From the NCBI RefSeq assembly GCF_000025265.1, contig NC_013739.1, forward strand, positions 4,264,001 to 4,328,000: DNA of 64,000 nucleotides, read 5' to 3'. A program made the translations under genes and the position numbers. Numbering within the stretch: the stretch's first letter is position 1; every line of letters begins with the position of its first letter. This document shows positions 1 to 7,655 of this stretch, one piece after another. The DNA comes from Conexibacter woesei DSM 14684 (lineage in GTDB: Bacteria > Actinomycetota > Thermoleophilia > Solirubrobacterales > Solirubrobacteraceae). Below the pieces are notes generated by a model that was given only the letters and a program-made list of their open reading frames with translations, searched no databases and was not told the origin of the DNA.

Positions 1-125
1 AGCTCGCGCGGGATCGTGCGCTGCTCGCGGATCTGCTCGCGGACCGGCATCAGCTCGTGTCCGATCCAGCCCGCGACCGACTCGCGGAACCAGCGGTGCT
101 CGTCCTCGAAGACGTCGCGTCTCAC
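1..125 (-). CDS. Acyl-CoA dehydrogenase, N-terminal fragment (runs off window)
   Basis: Only the first 41 codons lie in the window. The GTG start overlaps the TGA of the M20 gene (GTGA), so it is the last visible gene of the importer operon. The segment reads as DVFEDEHRWFRESVAGWI followed by a helix ending in PVRE, which matches the N-terminal helical domain of acyl-CoA dehydrogenases (FAD enzymes that introduce a 2,3-double bond into acyl-CoA). The catalytic base and FAD-binding regions are outside the window, so the family call rests on the N-terminus only. Confidence 0.6.
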   Translation of the reverse strand, partial: MRRDVFEDEHRWFRESVAGWIGHELMPVREQIREQRTIPRE

Positions 126-1363
126 TCCCCCACCTCCGGTCGCCAGCGCCGCAGCACGAGCGCCATCACCGTCGCGACGTCCTTGATCGACGCCAGCTCG
201 ACGTACTCGTCAGCGCCGTGCAGCCTCGCGCCCGTCGGGCCGTAGCAGGCCGCTCCCGCCGTCGGGAACGTGTCTCTGAAGAAGCGCAGGTCGGTCGTCG
301 CCCGCGCCGTGTCGACGATCGCGGGGACGCCGTGAAGCTCCTCGTGGCAGCTGCGCAGCAGGCGCACGAACGGCGTCCCGGCGTCGAACGCGTAGCCCTC
401 GGCGCGCTGGCCGCGGAACTCGACCCGCGCGTTCGGCGACGCGGCACGCACGGTCGCGGCCAGGCGCGCCTGCGCCTCTGCCGGCGCCAGCCCGACCGGG
501 AACCCGAGGCGCACGTCGAGCTCCGCCTTGCCGGGCGACGTCGAGGGCCAGTCGCCGCTGTGCAGCGCGCCGACGTTGAGCAGGTACGGGTGCTCGACGT
601 CGGCGAACGTCGCGTCGGGGCTCGCGTTCAGCTCGCGCTCCAGCTCGCGCAGCGCGCCGATCACGTGGTACGCCTCGTCGATCGGGTTGCGCCGCAGGTC
701 GGACGAGAGCGCGTGGCCCGACTCGCCCGTCAGCGTGATGCGGGCGGTGATCACCCCGACGCCGGCGAGCGTGACGTTGCCGCCCGAGGGCTCGGCGATC
801 AGCGCGACGTCTGCGCGCGGGCCGGCAAGCTGCGCGGCGATCGCGCCGTTGCCGGTGATCTCCTCCTCGATCACGCTCTGGTACACGACCGTCGCGGGCA
901 GCGGGCCGAGCGAGCGCGCGGCCTCGATCGCCAGCAGCATCGCCGCGATCCCGCCCTTCATGTCGACGGCGCCGCGGCCGTAGAGGCGCCCGTCGCGCTC
1001 GACGGCGCCGTAGGGCGGCGTGCTCCACAGCTCGACCGGCTCGGGGCTGACGACGTCGACGTGGCCGTTGAGCGCGATCACGCCCTCGCCCGCGCCCGGC
1101 AGCTCGCCGATCAGGCAACGGCGCCCGGCGTACGGCAGCAGCGGGATCCCGCTCGCGGGGATCTCCGCCAGCCGCGCCGCGTCGGGCTCGACGGAGCGGA
1201 CAGCGAAGCCGAGCTCGCGCAGACGCCGCTCGACGACGACCTGCGCCCCCTCCTCGTCGCCGAGCACGCTCGGCACCTGGACGAGCTCGCGGAGCAGGGC
1301 GACGGACGCCTCGAAGCGTGCCTCGACCGCCGCGCGGACCTGGGTCAGCTCGGTCATGCTCAT
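122..1363 (-). CDS. M20 family metallopeptidase / deacylase (ArgE/DapE/ACY1 type)
   Basis: A 413-residue di-zinc amidohydrolase of the M20 family, which hydrolyses N-acyl amino acids or small peptides in the cytoplasm. Visible metal motifs in order are LNGHVDVV, GRGAVDMKGG, the catalytic VIEEEITG glutamates, IAEPSGG, and a late LHGADEYV histidine, so both metal sites look complete. The ATG at 1363 is preceded by GAGAAGG and overlaps the TGA of the permease upstream (ATGA), showing translational coupling. Pairing with a sugar-type ABC importer suggests that an imported acylated or amide-linked compound is hydrolysed. The substrate cannot be read from sequence. Confidence 0.85.
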   Translation of the reverse strand: MSMTELTQVRAAVEARFEASVALLRELVQVPSVLGDEEGAQVVVERRLRELGFAVRSVEPDAARLAEIPASGIPLLPYAGRRCLIGELPGAGEGVIALNGHVDVVSPEPVELWSTPPYGAVERDGRLYGRGAVDMKGGIAAMLLAIEAARSLGPLPATVVYQSVIEEEITGNGAIAAQLAGPRADVALIAEPSGGNVTLAGVGVITARITLTGESGHALSSDLRRNPIDEAYHVIGALRELERELNASPDATFADVEHPYLLNVGALHSGDWPSTSPGKAELDVRLGFPVGLAPAEAQARLAATVRAASPNARVEFRGQRAEGYAFDAGTPFVRLLRSCHEELHGVPAIVDTARATTDLRFFRDTFPTAGAACYGPTGARLHGADEYVELASIKDVATVMALVLRRWRPEVGE

Positions 1364-2418
1364 GCCTTCTCTCCGCGGCGCTTGCGCCCGAGGTAGCCCG
1401 CCAGCCCGACGCCGACGATCAGCGCCCCGCCGTTGACGTAGAGGTTCACGTACGGTTTGACGCCCGCGAGGTTGAGGCCGTTGTTGAGGACCGCGAGGAA
1501 GTACACGGCGACGAGCACGCCGCCGACGTTGTAGCGGCCGGGCTTGATCGACGCCGCGCTCAGGAACGCAGCCGCGAACGCCGGCAGCAGCAGCTGCTCG
1601 CCGACGCTCGGGTCGGCGCCGCCGGCGCGGGCGACCGCGAGGATGCCGCCGACCGCGGCCAGCCCGCCCGCGATCGCGAACGAGGCGCCGAGTATGAGGC
1701 GCGTGCGCAGGCCGACGAGGCGCGCCGCCGCGCGGTTGGCGCCGAGCGCGTAGAGGAAGCGGCCGAACGGCGTGTACTCGAGCATGTAGTGGGTCGCCAG
1801 CGCGACGAGCAGCACGACGACGCCGATCCGCGGGATCCCCAGCCAGGTGCCCGAGCCGAGGTCGGTCAGCGTCACCGGGATGTCGCTGACGACCGGCAGT
1901 CCAGACGTCTTCTGGTTGATGACGCCGCCGACGATCGTCGCCATGCCGAGGGTGCCGATCACCGCGTTGACGTTGAAGCGGGTGACGATGATCGCGTTGA
2001 CGGCGCCGACGAGCACGCCCACGCCGACGCCGACGAGGATGCCGACCAGCAGCCCGCTGCCCGACATCGCCGACGCCGACATCACCGCGGCGAGGCCGGC
2101 GGTCGCGCCGACCGACAGGTCCCACTCGTTCGCGGTCAACGGGATCAGGATCGCGAGCGCGACCACGGCCACGACCGCCTGGCCGGCGATCAGGACCTGC
2201 AGGTTGGCGCTCGTGAGGAAGGTCTCCGACGTCTCCGGGAAGACGCTGAAGAAGAGCCCGACGAGCACGAGGAGGCCCAGCAGCGCGCCGGCCTCGACGT
2301 ACTCGAGCGGGCGCCGCCGGCGGACGCGGAGATGTCCGGCATCCCTCGTCCCGCCTTCGTCGCCGCCGGTGGGGCGCTGGCGCTCGATCAGCTCGAGCGC
2401 CTGCGGTTCGGTCGTCAT
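1360..2418 (-). CDS. Ribose/sugar-type ABC transporter permease (RbsC-like)
   Basis: A 352-residue integral membrane protein of the BPD_transp_2 (RbsC/LivH) family. About eight to ten hydrophobic segments are visible after an arginine-rich N-terminus. The core ALTANEWDLSVGATAG-like stretch (here ILIPLTANEWDLSVGATAGL) and NAIIVTRFNVNAVIGTLGM match the sugar-importer permease signature. The start ATG overlaps the stop of the ATPase gene (ATGA) and has GAAAGG upstream. It forms the channel with the ATPase at 2415-3965. No periplasmic binding protein is present nearby, so the import system is incomplete in this window and its substrate is unknown. Confidence 0.85.
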   Translation of the reverse strand: MTTEPQALELIERQRPTGGDEGGTRDAGHLRVRRRRPLEYVEAGALLGLLVLVGLFFSVFPETSETFLTSANLQVLIAGQAVVAVVALAILIPLTANEWDLSVGATAGLAAVMSASAMSGSGLLVGILVGVGVGVLVGAVNAIIVTRFNVNAVIGTLGMATIVGGVINQKTSGLPVVSDIPVTLTDLGSGTWLGIPRIGVVVLLVALATHYMLEYTPFGRFLYALGANRAAARLVGLRTRLILGASFAIAGGLAAVGGILAVARAGGADPSVGEQLLLPAFAAAFLSAASIKPGRYNVGGVLVAVYFLAVLNNGLNLAGVKPYVNLYVNGGALIVGVGLAGYLGRKRRGEKA

Positions 2419-3965
2419 GCTGCAGCCCTTTCTGCGCTCAGCACGGCGTGCTCCAGCACGCCATCGCTGAGGCCGTCGCAATCGAGCTCGGCGACGGTGC
2501 GGCCGGCGCTCAGGACGACCACGCGATCACACACCTCGACCAGCTCCTCGAAGTCCGACAACACGACCAGCGCCGCGGCGCCCGCGTCGACCGCGTTGCG
2601 GACGAGCTGCCAGATCTCGGCCCGCGCGCCGACGTCGACGCCCTGCGTCGGCTCGTCGAGCAGCAGCAGCCGCGGGTGCAGCCGCAGCCAGCGCACGAGC
2701 AGCGCCTTCTGCTGGTTGCCGCCCGACATCGTCGAGAGCGGCACCTCGGTCGAAGCGGCCTTGACCCAGAACTCGCTCAGCAGCCTGCGCGCGTCGCGTC
2801 GCTCGGCGCGGTGGTTGAGGATGCCGCGGCGGAAGTAGTCGCCGACCGACGCGATGCCGATGTTGTCGCGCACGGACAGGTCGAGGAAGGCGGCGGAGGC
2901 CAGCCGATCCTCGGGCGAGTAGGCGACGCCAGCGTCGGTCGCGTGACGCGGGCCGGAGAAGTCGACCGGCTGGCCGGCGAGGCGGATGGCGCCCGCCTCG
3001 CGCCGCAGGTCGCCCGCGACCAGCCGCAGCAGGCTCGAGCGGCCCGAGCCCAGCAGGCCCGCGACCGCGACGACCTCGCCGGCCGAGACCGACAGGCTCG
3101 CCCCCCGCACGGGCCCGCCGACGACGTCGTCGCACTCGAGCAGAACGTCGCCGCGCCGCGCGCGGGTGTGCTGAGACAGCACCGCCTGCACGCGCTTGCC
3201 CATGATCAGCTCGACGAGCCGGTCGTGGTCGATCTCGCCCTCGTCGAGCCGGCCCACGACGCTGCCGTCGCGCAGGACGGTCGCCTGGTCGGCGATCTCG
3301 ACGACCTCGCCGAGCCGGTGCGTGACGTAGAGGATCGTCTGACCGTCGCGCGAGAAGCGTCTCAGCGCGGCGAGCAGCAGTCTGACCTCGCCGGGCGGCA
3401 GCGGCGCGGTCGGCTCGTCGAGCACCAGCACGCGCTCGTCGCCCTGCTCGACGCCCTGCAGCGCACGGGCGATCGCGACCATCGTCTGGGTCGCGATCCC
3501 GCAGTGGGCGAGCTCGTCGCGCGGGTCGGCGTCGATGCCGAACTGGTCGAGCACCTGCTGCGCGCGCCGGTGCTGCGCGCGCCAGCGCACGCGACCGCCG
3601 GCCGACGTCTCGAAGCGGTGTCCGATCGCGAGGTTCTCGGCGATCGTGAGGTCCGCGAACGTCGTCTGCTGCTGGTGGACGAAGCGCAGGCCGGCGTCCC
3701 ACGCCTGCCGCGGGCTGAACGTGCGCGCGTCGTGGCGAACGCCGGCGACCTCGATCGCGCCGGCGTCGGCCTGGTACACGCCGGCGAGGATCTTGATCGT
3801 CGTCGACTTGCCCGAGCCGTTGCCGCCCAGGAGCGCGTGGATCGTCCCGCGCTCGATCTCGAACGAGATGCCGTCGGCGGCGCACGCGCCGCCGAACGAC
3901 TTGACGATGCCATCGATCCTGACAGCCGTCGGACGTGCCGCCCTTTGAGCTCTCAGCACTCTCAC
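2415..3965 (-). CDS. Sugar-type ABC transporter ATP-binding protein, two fused NBDs (RbsA/MglA-like)
   Basis: A 516-residue protein with two ATPase domains, the normal layout for RbsA/MglA. The first has Walker A GGNGSGKST and Walker B VLVLDEPTAPL. The second has a degenerate P-loop (GLLGSGRSS) but a good SGGNQQK signature and LLLLDEPTQGVDVG. It energises the permease encoded next to it. The start is uncertain: GTG at 3965 or GTG at 3959, both behind a GGTGAG-rich leader. A TetR-type operator lies at 4003-4018, about 40 bp upstream and over a TTGCTT -35-like box, so repression is likely. Confidence 0.85.
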   Translation of the reverse strand: MRVLRAQRAARPTAVRIDGIVKSFGGACAADGISFEIERGTIHALLGGNGSGKSTTIKILAGVYQADAGAIEVAGVRHDARTFSPRQAWDAGLRFVHQQQTTFADLTIAENLAIGHRFETSAGGRVRWRAQHRRAQQVLDQFGIDADPRDELAHCGIATQTMVAIARALQGVEQGDERVLVLDEPTAPLPPGEVRLLLAALRRFSRDGQTILYVTHRLGEVVEIADQATVLRDGSVVGRLDEGEIDHDRLVELIMGKRVQAVLSQHTRARRGDVLLECDDVVGGPVRGASLSVSAGEVVAVAGLLGSGRSSLLRLVAGDLRREAGAIRLAGQPVDFSGPRHATDAGVAYSPEDRLASAAFLDLSVRDNIGIASVGDYFRRGILNHRAERRDARRLLSEFWVKAASTEVPLSTMSGGNQQKALLVRWLRLHPRLLLLDEPTQGVDVGARAEIWQLVRNAVDAGAAALVVLSDFEELVEVCDRVVVLSAGRTVAELDCDGLSDGVLEHAVLSAERAAA

Positions 3966-4002
3966 CTCACCCTACGGGAATCTCCGAGCGCGCTCTACAG
4001 CA

Positions 4003-4018
4003 AAGCAAGCGCTCACTT
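4003..4018. promoter_or_regulatory. TetR-type operator, copy 1 (ABC importer operon)
   Basis: The 16-bp dyad AAGCAAGC|GCTCACTT is centred on GCGC and fits the consensus AAGCRAGC|GCTYRCTT. Read on the minus strand it contains TTGCTT, placed like a -35 box for the importer ATPase gene. Two further copies lie at 4992-5007 and 7578-7593. No TetR gene is in the window, so the regulator is inferred only from site architecture. Confidence 0.6.
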
Positions 4019-4098
4019 ATAGAGAACGTAGCCCGCGGAGATCGATCCGTCAAGTGCCCGAAGCGGCGAGCGGCTGCTGCCGCCGCCGCGCCGGGCGC

Positions 4099-4956
4099 TC
4101 AGCGGCGCCAGACGGCCGCGCTCTCGGCGACCAGCGCCTCCAGCGGTCGCGCCGGGTGGCCGGTGATCCGCTCGCTGTCCCCGCTGACGACGCCGGCGCT
4201 GCCGTTGCTGACCAGTCTCCAGACCGAAGCGATGTACTCGACGTACCAGGGGTCGACGCCCTCGACCCTGGCGAACGCGTCGACCGCCTCCCGCAGCGGC
4301 GAGTCGACGTGTCTGACCTCGTGCCCGGCGGCGTCGCCGATCAGCCGCGCGAGCTCGGCGACGGTGACCGCGCGCGGGCCGGTCAGCGTGTAGGCCCTGC
4401 CTCTGTGACCGTCCTCCAGCAGCGCCGCGAGCGCGACCTCGGCGATGTCGCGCGTGTCGACCCAGGCGATGCTCGCGCCCGCCGTCGGGATCTCCAGCAC
4501 GCCGTCGTCACGGATCGCGCCGACCAGGTAGCGCGGCTCGGCGAGGCTCTGCTGAAACCACGTCGGGCGCAGCAGCGTCCAGTTCTCGCCACGCGAGGTG
4601 ACCGCACGCTCGACGCGCCCCTCCCAGCTGCCGGCCGGGACGTCGTCGCCGTGGATGTTGTCCGACAGCAGAAGCACCCGCTCGACGTCGCCGATCTCGT
4701 CCAGCAGCGCGCCGACCAGCTCCGGCGCGTCCCGCCGCTCGGGGCGCTGGATGTAGATCGAGTCGGCGCCCGCGGCCGCCGGCGCCCAGCTCGACGGGTC
4801 GTCCCAGCTGAAGCGGACGACCTCGACGCCCGGCAGCTCGACCCGCTCGGGCACGCTGCTGCCCCCGCGCAGCATCACGCCCCGCTCGTCCCTCAGCAGC
4901 GCCGCCAGCGGTCTGCCCGTGTTGCCCCGCACGCCCGTCGCAAGCACCGTCGTCAT
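4099..4956 (-). CDS. NAD(P)-binding NmrA-like protein (paralogue 1)
   Basis: A 285-residue Rossmann-fold protein of the atypical SDR / NmrA-HSCARG group. The glycine-rich nucleotide loop TGVRGNTGR starts at residue 7. Such proteins either reduce quinone or carbonyl substrates or act as redox sensors; no SDR YxxxK catalytic pair is evident. The ATG at 4956 follows AAGGAG with an 8-nt gap, so this start is preferred over one ten codons upstream. It is divergent from the SnoaL gene, with an operator between, and resembles the product of 5484-6338 along its length (for example LLEDGHRGRAYTLTGP versus [16 protein letters not shown]), implying duplication around the operator. Confidence 0.75.
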   Translation of the reverse strand: MTTVLATGVRGNTGRPLAALLRDERGVMLRGGSSVPERVELPGVEVVRFSWDDPSSWAPAAAGADSIYIQRPERRDAPELVGALLDEIGDVERVLLLSDNIHGDDVPAGSWEGRVERAVTSRGENWTLLRPTWFQQSLAEPRYLVGAIRDDGVLEIPTAGASIAWVDTRDIAEVALAALLEDGHRGRAYTLTGPRAVTVAELARLIGDAAGHEVRHVDSPLREAVDAFARVEGVDPWYVEYIASVWRLVSNGSAGVVSGDSERITGHPARPLEALVAESAAVWRR

Positions 4957-4991
4957 CGCAATCGCTCCTTGGTCGCGCGCTCCCACAAGCT

Positions 4992-5007
4992 GAGTGAGCG
5001 CTCGCTT
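4992..5007. promoter_or_regulatory. TetR-type operator, copy 2 (divergent NmrA/SnoaL promoter)
   Basis: The dyad GAGTGAGC|GCTCGCTT is the second copy of the AAGCRAGC|GCTYRCTT motif. It abuts the -35 box of the plus-strand promoter at 5007-5034 and lies 36 bp upstream of the minus-strand NmrA start, so one bound dimer could shut both directions. Confidence 0.6.
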
Positions 5008-5034
5008 TGCAATCTAGCGCGGCTGACGTACACT
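5007..5034 (+). promoter_or_regulatory. Sigma70-type promoter of the SnoaL-NmrA pair
   Basis: TTGCAA (5007-5012), a 16-bp spacer and TACACT (5029-5034) precede the start codon at 5059 by about 25 bp. The -35 shares its first base with the operator at 4992-5007, the usual arrangement for steric repression. Confidence 0.5.
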
Positions 5035-5058
5035 CGGCCTCGAAACCGAGGAGGAACG

Positions 5059-5487
5059 ATGGACGACGTCGCGCTGCTGAGAGCAGTCCACGAGCCGTAC
5101 GAACGCGGGGAGTCCGCCGACTTCGGGCCGGTCTGGGACCTGCTCGTCGACGACGTCCGCTACGAGAGCCCGGCTGGGCCGGTGCACGGCCGGCAGGCGG
5201 TGATCGACTACTTCGACCACGCCGCCGAGACGATCGACTTCTGGCCGTTCGAGCGCCCGGTCGAGTACTTCGACAACGGCGACCACGTGATCATGCTGGG
5301 CGAGGAGCTGATCACCGAGAAGGCGACCGGCGCCCAGACGCGCGGCGAGTGGCTCTGGGTGCTGACGATGGACGCCGGCAAGATCACCCGCATCGCGCAC
5401 TTCCTGCGCTTCGACGACCTCTCGCTGCTGCTCGGTGCGCTCCGGCGCGCCTACGAGCAGACGACCGCGAGAGGAGCGACGACATGA
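5059..5487 (+). CDS. SnoaL-like (NTF2-fold) protein
   Basis: A 142-residue protein with the NTF2/SnoaL-2 pattern: an N-terminal helix with ERGESADFGPVWDLLVDDV, then YESPAGPVHGRQAVIDYF and a C-terminal sheet ending in HFLRFDD. Members are small cone-shaped isomerases, hydrolases or binding proteins, and function cannot be assigned from fold alone. The ATG follows GAGGAGGAACG, a strong ribosome site. Its TGA overlaps the ATG of the NmrA paralogue (ATGA), so the two are co-translated and probably act on one substrate under the TetR-type operator upstream. Confidence 0.7.
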   Translation: MDDVALLRAVHEPYERGESADFGPVWDLLVDDVRYESPAGPVHGRQAVIDYFDHAAETIDFWPFERPVEYFDNGDHVIMLGEELITEKATGAQTRGEWLWVLTMDAGKITRIAHFLRFDDLSLLLGALRRAYEQTTARGATT

Positions 5488-6338
5488 CGAGGGTGCTCGT
5501 GATCGGCGTCCGCGGCCAGACCGGCCGCGAGGTCGCCGCCCAGCTGGCCGGCCGCGACGGCGTGACCGTGCGCGGCACCGCGCGCGACCCACGCGGGATC
5601 GAACAGCCGGGAGTCGAGCCGGTCGGCTTCGACTGGCAGCAGCCGGCGACCTGGGACGGCGCGCTGGCCGGCGGGTTCGACGCGATCTACCTCGTGCGCC
5701 CGGAGATCGAGGACGCCGAGCCGCGGATCGAGCAGCTGATCGCGCGGGCCGGCGACGCCCGCGTCGTGCTGCTGTCGGAGATCGCGGCCGAGACGCTGCC
5801 CGCGAGCGACTGGGTCGCCGGCGTCGAGCACGCGGCGCAGACGGCCGCGCACTGGACGATCGTGCGCCCGGCGTCGTTCTACCAGCTGCTGACGGACGAG
5901 CGCTACCTGTTGGAGAGCATCCGCGACGCGGGCGAGATCGCGTTCCCGACCGGCGACGGCGTCAACGGCTTCGTCGACGTGCGCGACATCGCCGCCGTCG
6001 TCGTCGAGGCGCTGCTGGAGGACGGGCACGCCGGGCGCGCGTACGCGCTGACCGGTCCCGAGGCGGTCACGTTCGCGGAGGTCGCGCGGCGGCTGGCCGC
6101 GGCCGTCGGCCACCCCGTCCGCCACACCGACCCGCCGCTCGAGGACGCGGTCGCCAGCTTCGAGGCCGCCGGCCTGGAGGGCTGGTTCGTCGCGTACCTG
6201 CGCGGCGCATCCGAGCGCGTGCGCGACGGGCGCTACGGCAGGCTGTCCGCCGACGTCGAGCGTGTCACGGGCAGACCGCCCCGTTCGCTCGACGCGTTCA
6301 TCGCCGAGCATGCGGACAGCTGGCGGCGCATCACCTGA
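5484..6338 (+). CDS. NAD(P)-binding NmrA-like protein (paralogue 2)
   Basis: A 284-residue Rossmann protein with nucleotide loop GVRGQTGR at residues 8-15 and the same domain layout as the divergent gene at 4099-4956 (shared [18 protein letters not shown] near the C-terminus). It is coupled to the SnoaL gene by ATGA. A role in quinone or enone reduction, or as an NADP-sensing regulator, is possible from the family but not demonstrated. The 3' end overlaps the convergent ribBA gene by 8 bp, so the two units share no terminator space. Confidence 0.75.
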   Translation: MTRVLVIGVRGQTGREVAAQLAGRDGVTVRGTARDPRGIEQPGVEPVGFDWQQPATWDGALAGGFDAIYLVRPEIEDAEPRIEQLIARAGDARVVLLSEIAAETLPASDWVAGVEHAAQTAAHWTIVRPASFYQLLTDERYLLESIRDAGEIAFPTGDGVNGFVDVRDIAAVVVEALLEDGHAGRAYALTGPEAVTFAEVARRLAAAVGHPVRHTDPPLEDAVASFEAAGLEGWFVAYLRGASERVRDGRYGRLSADVERVTGRPPRSLDAFIAEHADSWRRIT

Positions 6339-7548
6339 CGAGCTCGACGTCGGCCAGCAGGTGCCCGAGCCGCCGCCGCTTGGCGTCGAGGTAGGCGAGG
6401 TTCTCGGGGGTCGCGCGCGGCGGCAGGCCGACCCGCTCGACGATCTCCAGCCCGTGGCCGTCAAGGCCGCGGCACTTGGCGGGGTTGTTCGTCAGCAACC
6501 GCAGCCGCCGGACGCCGAGCGCGGCGAGGATCTGCGCGCCGACGCCGTACTCGCGGTCGTCGACGGGCAGGCCGAGGCGCAGGTTCGCGTCAACCGTGTC
6601 GTGACCCTCGTCCTGGAGGTTGTACGCCGCGAGCTTGTGCGCCAGCCCGATCCCGCGGCCCTCGTGGCCGCGCAGGTAGACGACCACGCCGGCGCCGGCG
6701 CGCACGACCTCGGCCATCGCGTCCTGCAGCTGGGTGCCGCAGTCGCAGCGCGTCGAGCCGAAGACGTCGCCGGTGACGCACTCGCTGTGGATGCGGACGA
6801 GGGCCGGCTCGCCGCCGCGCACGTCGCCGTGCACGAACGCGAGGTGCTCGATCCCGTCGATCGCGGACTCCCACGTGTGGCACGTGAAGACGCCGTGGGC
6901 GGTCGGCACGCGGGCACGGCCGGTCTCGCGCACGAGCGGCTCGTGCGCGGTCCGGTACGCGACGAGGTCGGCGATCGTGACGAGCGGCAGGCCGTGGACC
7001 GCCGCCAGCCGCTCCAGCTCGGGGCGGCGCGCCATCGAGCGCTTCTCGGGCGTGACGACCTCCGACAGCACGCCGGCCGGGCTCAGCCCCGCCAGTCGGG
7101 CGAGATCGACCGCCGCCTCGGTGTGACCCGGGCGTTCGAGCACGCCGCCAGGCCGCGCGCGCAGCGGGAAGATGTGGCCGGGGCGCACGAAGTCGCCGGC
7201 GCGCGCCCCGGGGTCCGCAAGCGCGCGCAGCGTCCGCGACCGGTCGCCGGCGGAGATGCCGGTGCTGATGCCGTCCGCCAGGTCGACGGTGACGGTGAAG
7301 GCGGTGCCGTGCGCGTCCTGGTTGTCCTGCACCATCAGCGGCAGGTCGAGCGCGTCGAGCCGCTCGCCGAACAGCGCCGCGCAGATGACGCCGGAGGTGT
7401 GCTGGAGGAAGAACGCCATCCGCTCGGGCGTCGCGGCCTCCGCGGCGACGATCAGATCGCCCTCGTCCTCACGGTCCTCGCTGTCGACCACGACGACGAC
7501 CTCGCCGGCCGCGATCGCGGCGATCGCGCTCTCGATGGTGGCTGTCAT
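6331..7548 (-). CDS. ribBA: Bifunctional 3,4-dihydroxy-2-butanone-4-phosphate synthase / GTP cyclohydrolase II
   Basis: A 405-residue fusion catalysing both entry steps of riboflavin synthesis: ribulose-5-phosphate to dihydroxybutanone phosphate (N-terminal RibB) and GTP to a diaminopyrimidine (C-terminal RibA). RibB motifs are DREDEGDL near residue 24 and [10 protein letters not shown]. RibA shows [12 protein letters not shown], with zinc-binding cysteines, and [10 protein letters not shown]. Full length and motifs look intact. It stands alone, away from ribD/ribE/ribH, beside flavin- or NADP-type genes, and carries the third copy of the TetR-type operator 30 bp upstream, so it may be a pathway-linked copy rather than the housekeeping one. 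Confidence 0.92.
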   Translation of the reverse strand: MTATIESAIAAIAAGEVVVVVDSEDREDEGDLIVAAEAATPERMAFFLQHTSGVICAALFGERLDALDLPLMVQDNQDAHGTAFTVTVDLADGISTGISAGDRSRTLRALADPGARAGDFVRPGHIFPLRARPGGVLERPGHTEAAVDLARLAGLSPAGVLSEVVTPEKRSMARRPELERLAAVHGLPLVTIADLVAYRTAHEPLVRETGRARVPTAHGVFTCHTWESAIDGIEHLAFVHGDVRGGEPALVRIHSECVTGDVFGSTRCDCGTQLQDAMAEVVRAGAGVVVYLRGHEGRGIGLAHKLAAYNLQDEGHDTVDANLRLGLPVDDREYGVGAQILAALGVRRLRLLTNNPAKCRGLDGHGLEIVERVGLPPRATPENLAYLDAKRRRLGHLLADVELVR

Positions 7549-7577
7549 GACGAGACTGTGGCATATCGTCGACTTCT

Positions 7578-7593
7578 AAGCAAGCGCTCGGTA
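7578..7593. promoter_or_regulatory. TetR-type operator, copy 3 (ribBA)
   Basis: AAGCAAGC|GCTCGGTA: the left half is identical to copy 1, and the right half is degenerate at its last bases. On the minus strand it includes TTGCTT, 17 bp before CACAGT, a plausible promoter for ribBA. Confidence 0.5.
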
Positions 7594-7615
7594 AGTTCGC
7601 CGCGTCGCCGGAGAT

Positions 7616-7633
7616 GCGGCCCACACAGGCCGC
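7616..7633 (-). terminator. GC hairpin downstream of the DUF11 repeat gene
   Basis: GCGGCC-N6-GGCCGC forms a 6-bp GC stem 23 bp after the stop codon of the giant repeat gene. There is no T-tract, so termination is only suggested. Confidence 0.3.
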
Positions 7634-7655
7634 GTCCCCGGCGCGTCGGCGCGAT

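Noticed and set aside
2448-4022. Long open frame opposite the ABC ATPase
   Set aside because: Composition is Arg/Asp/Ala noise typical of antisense frames in GC-rich genes; the ATPase motifs are on the other strand.
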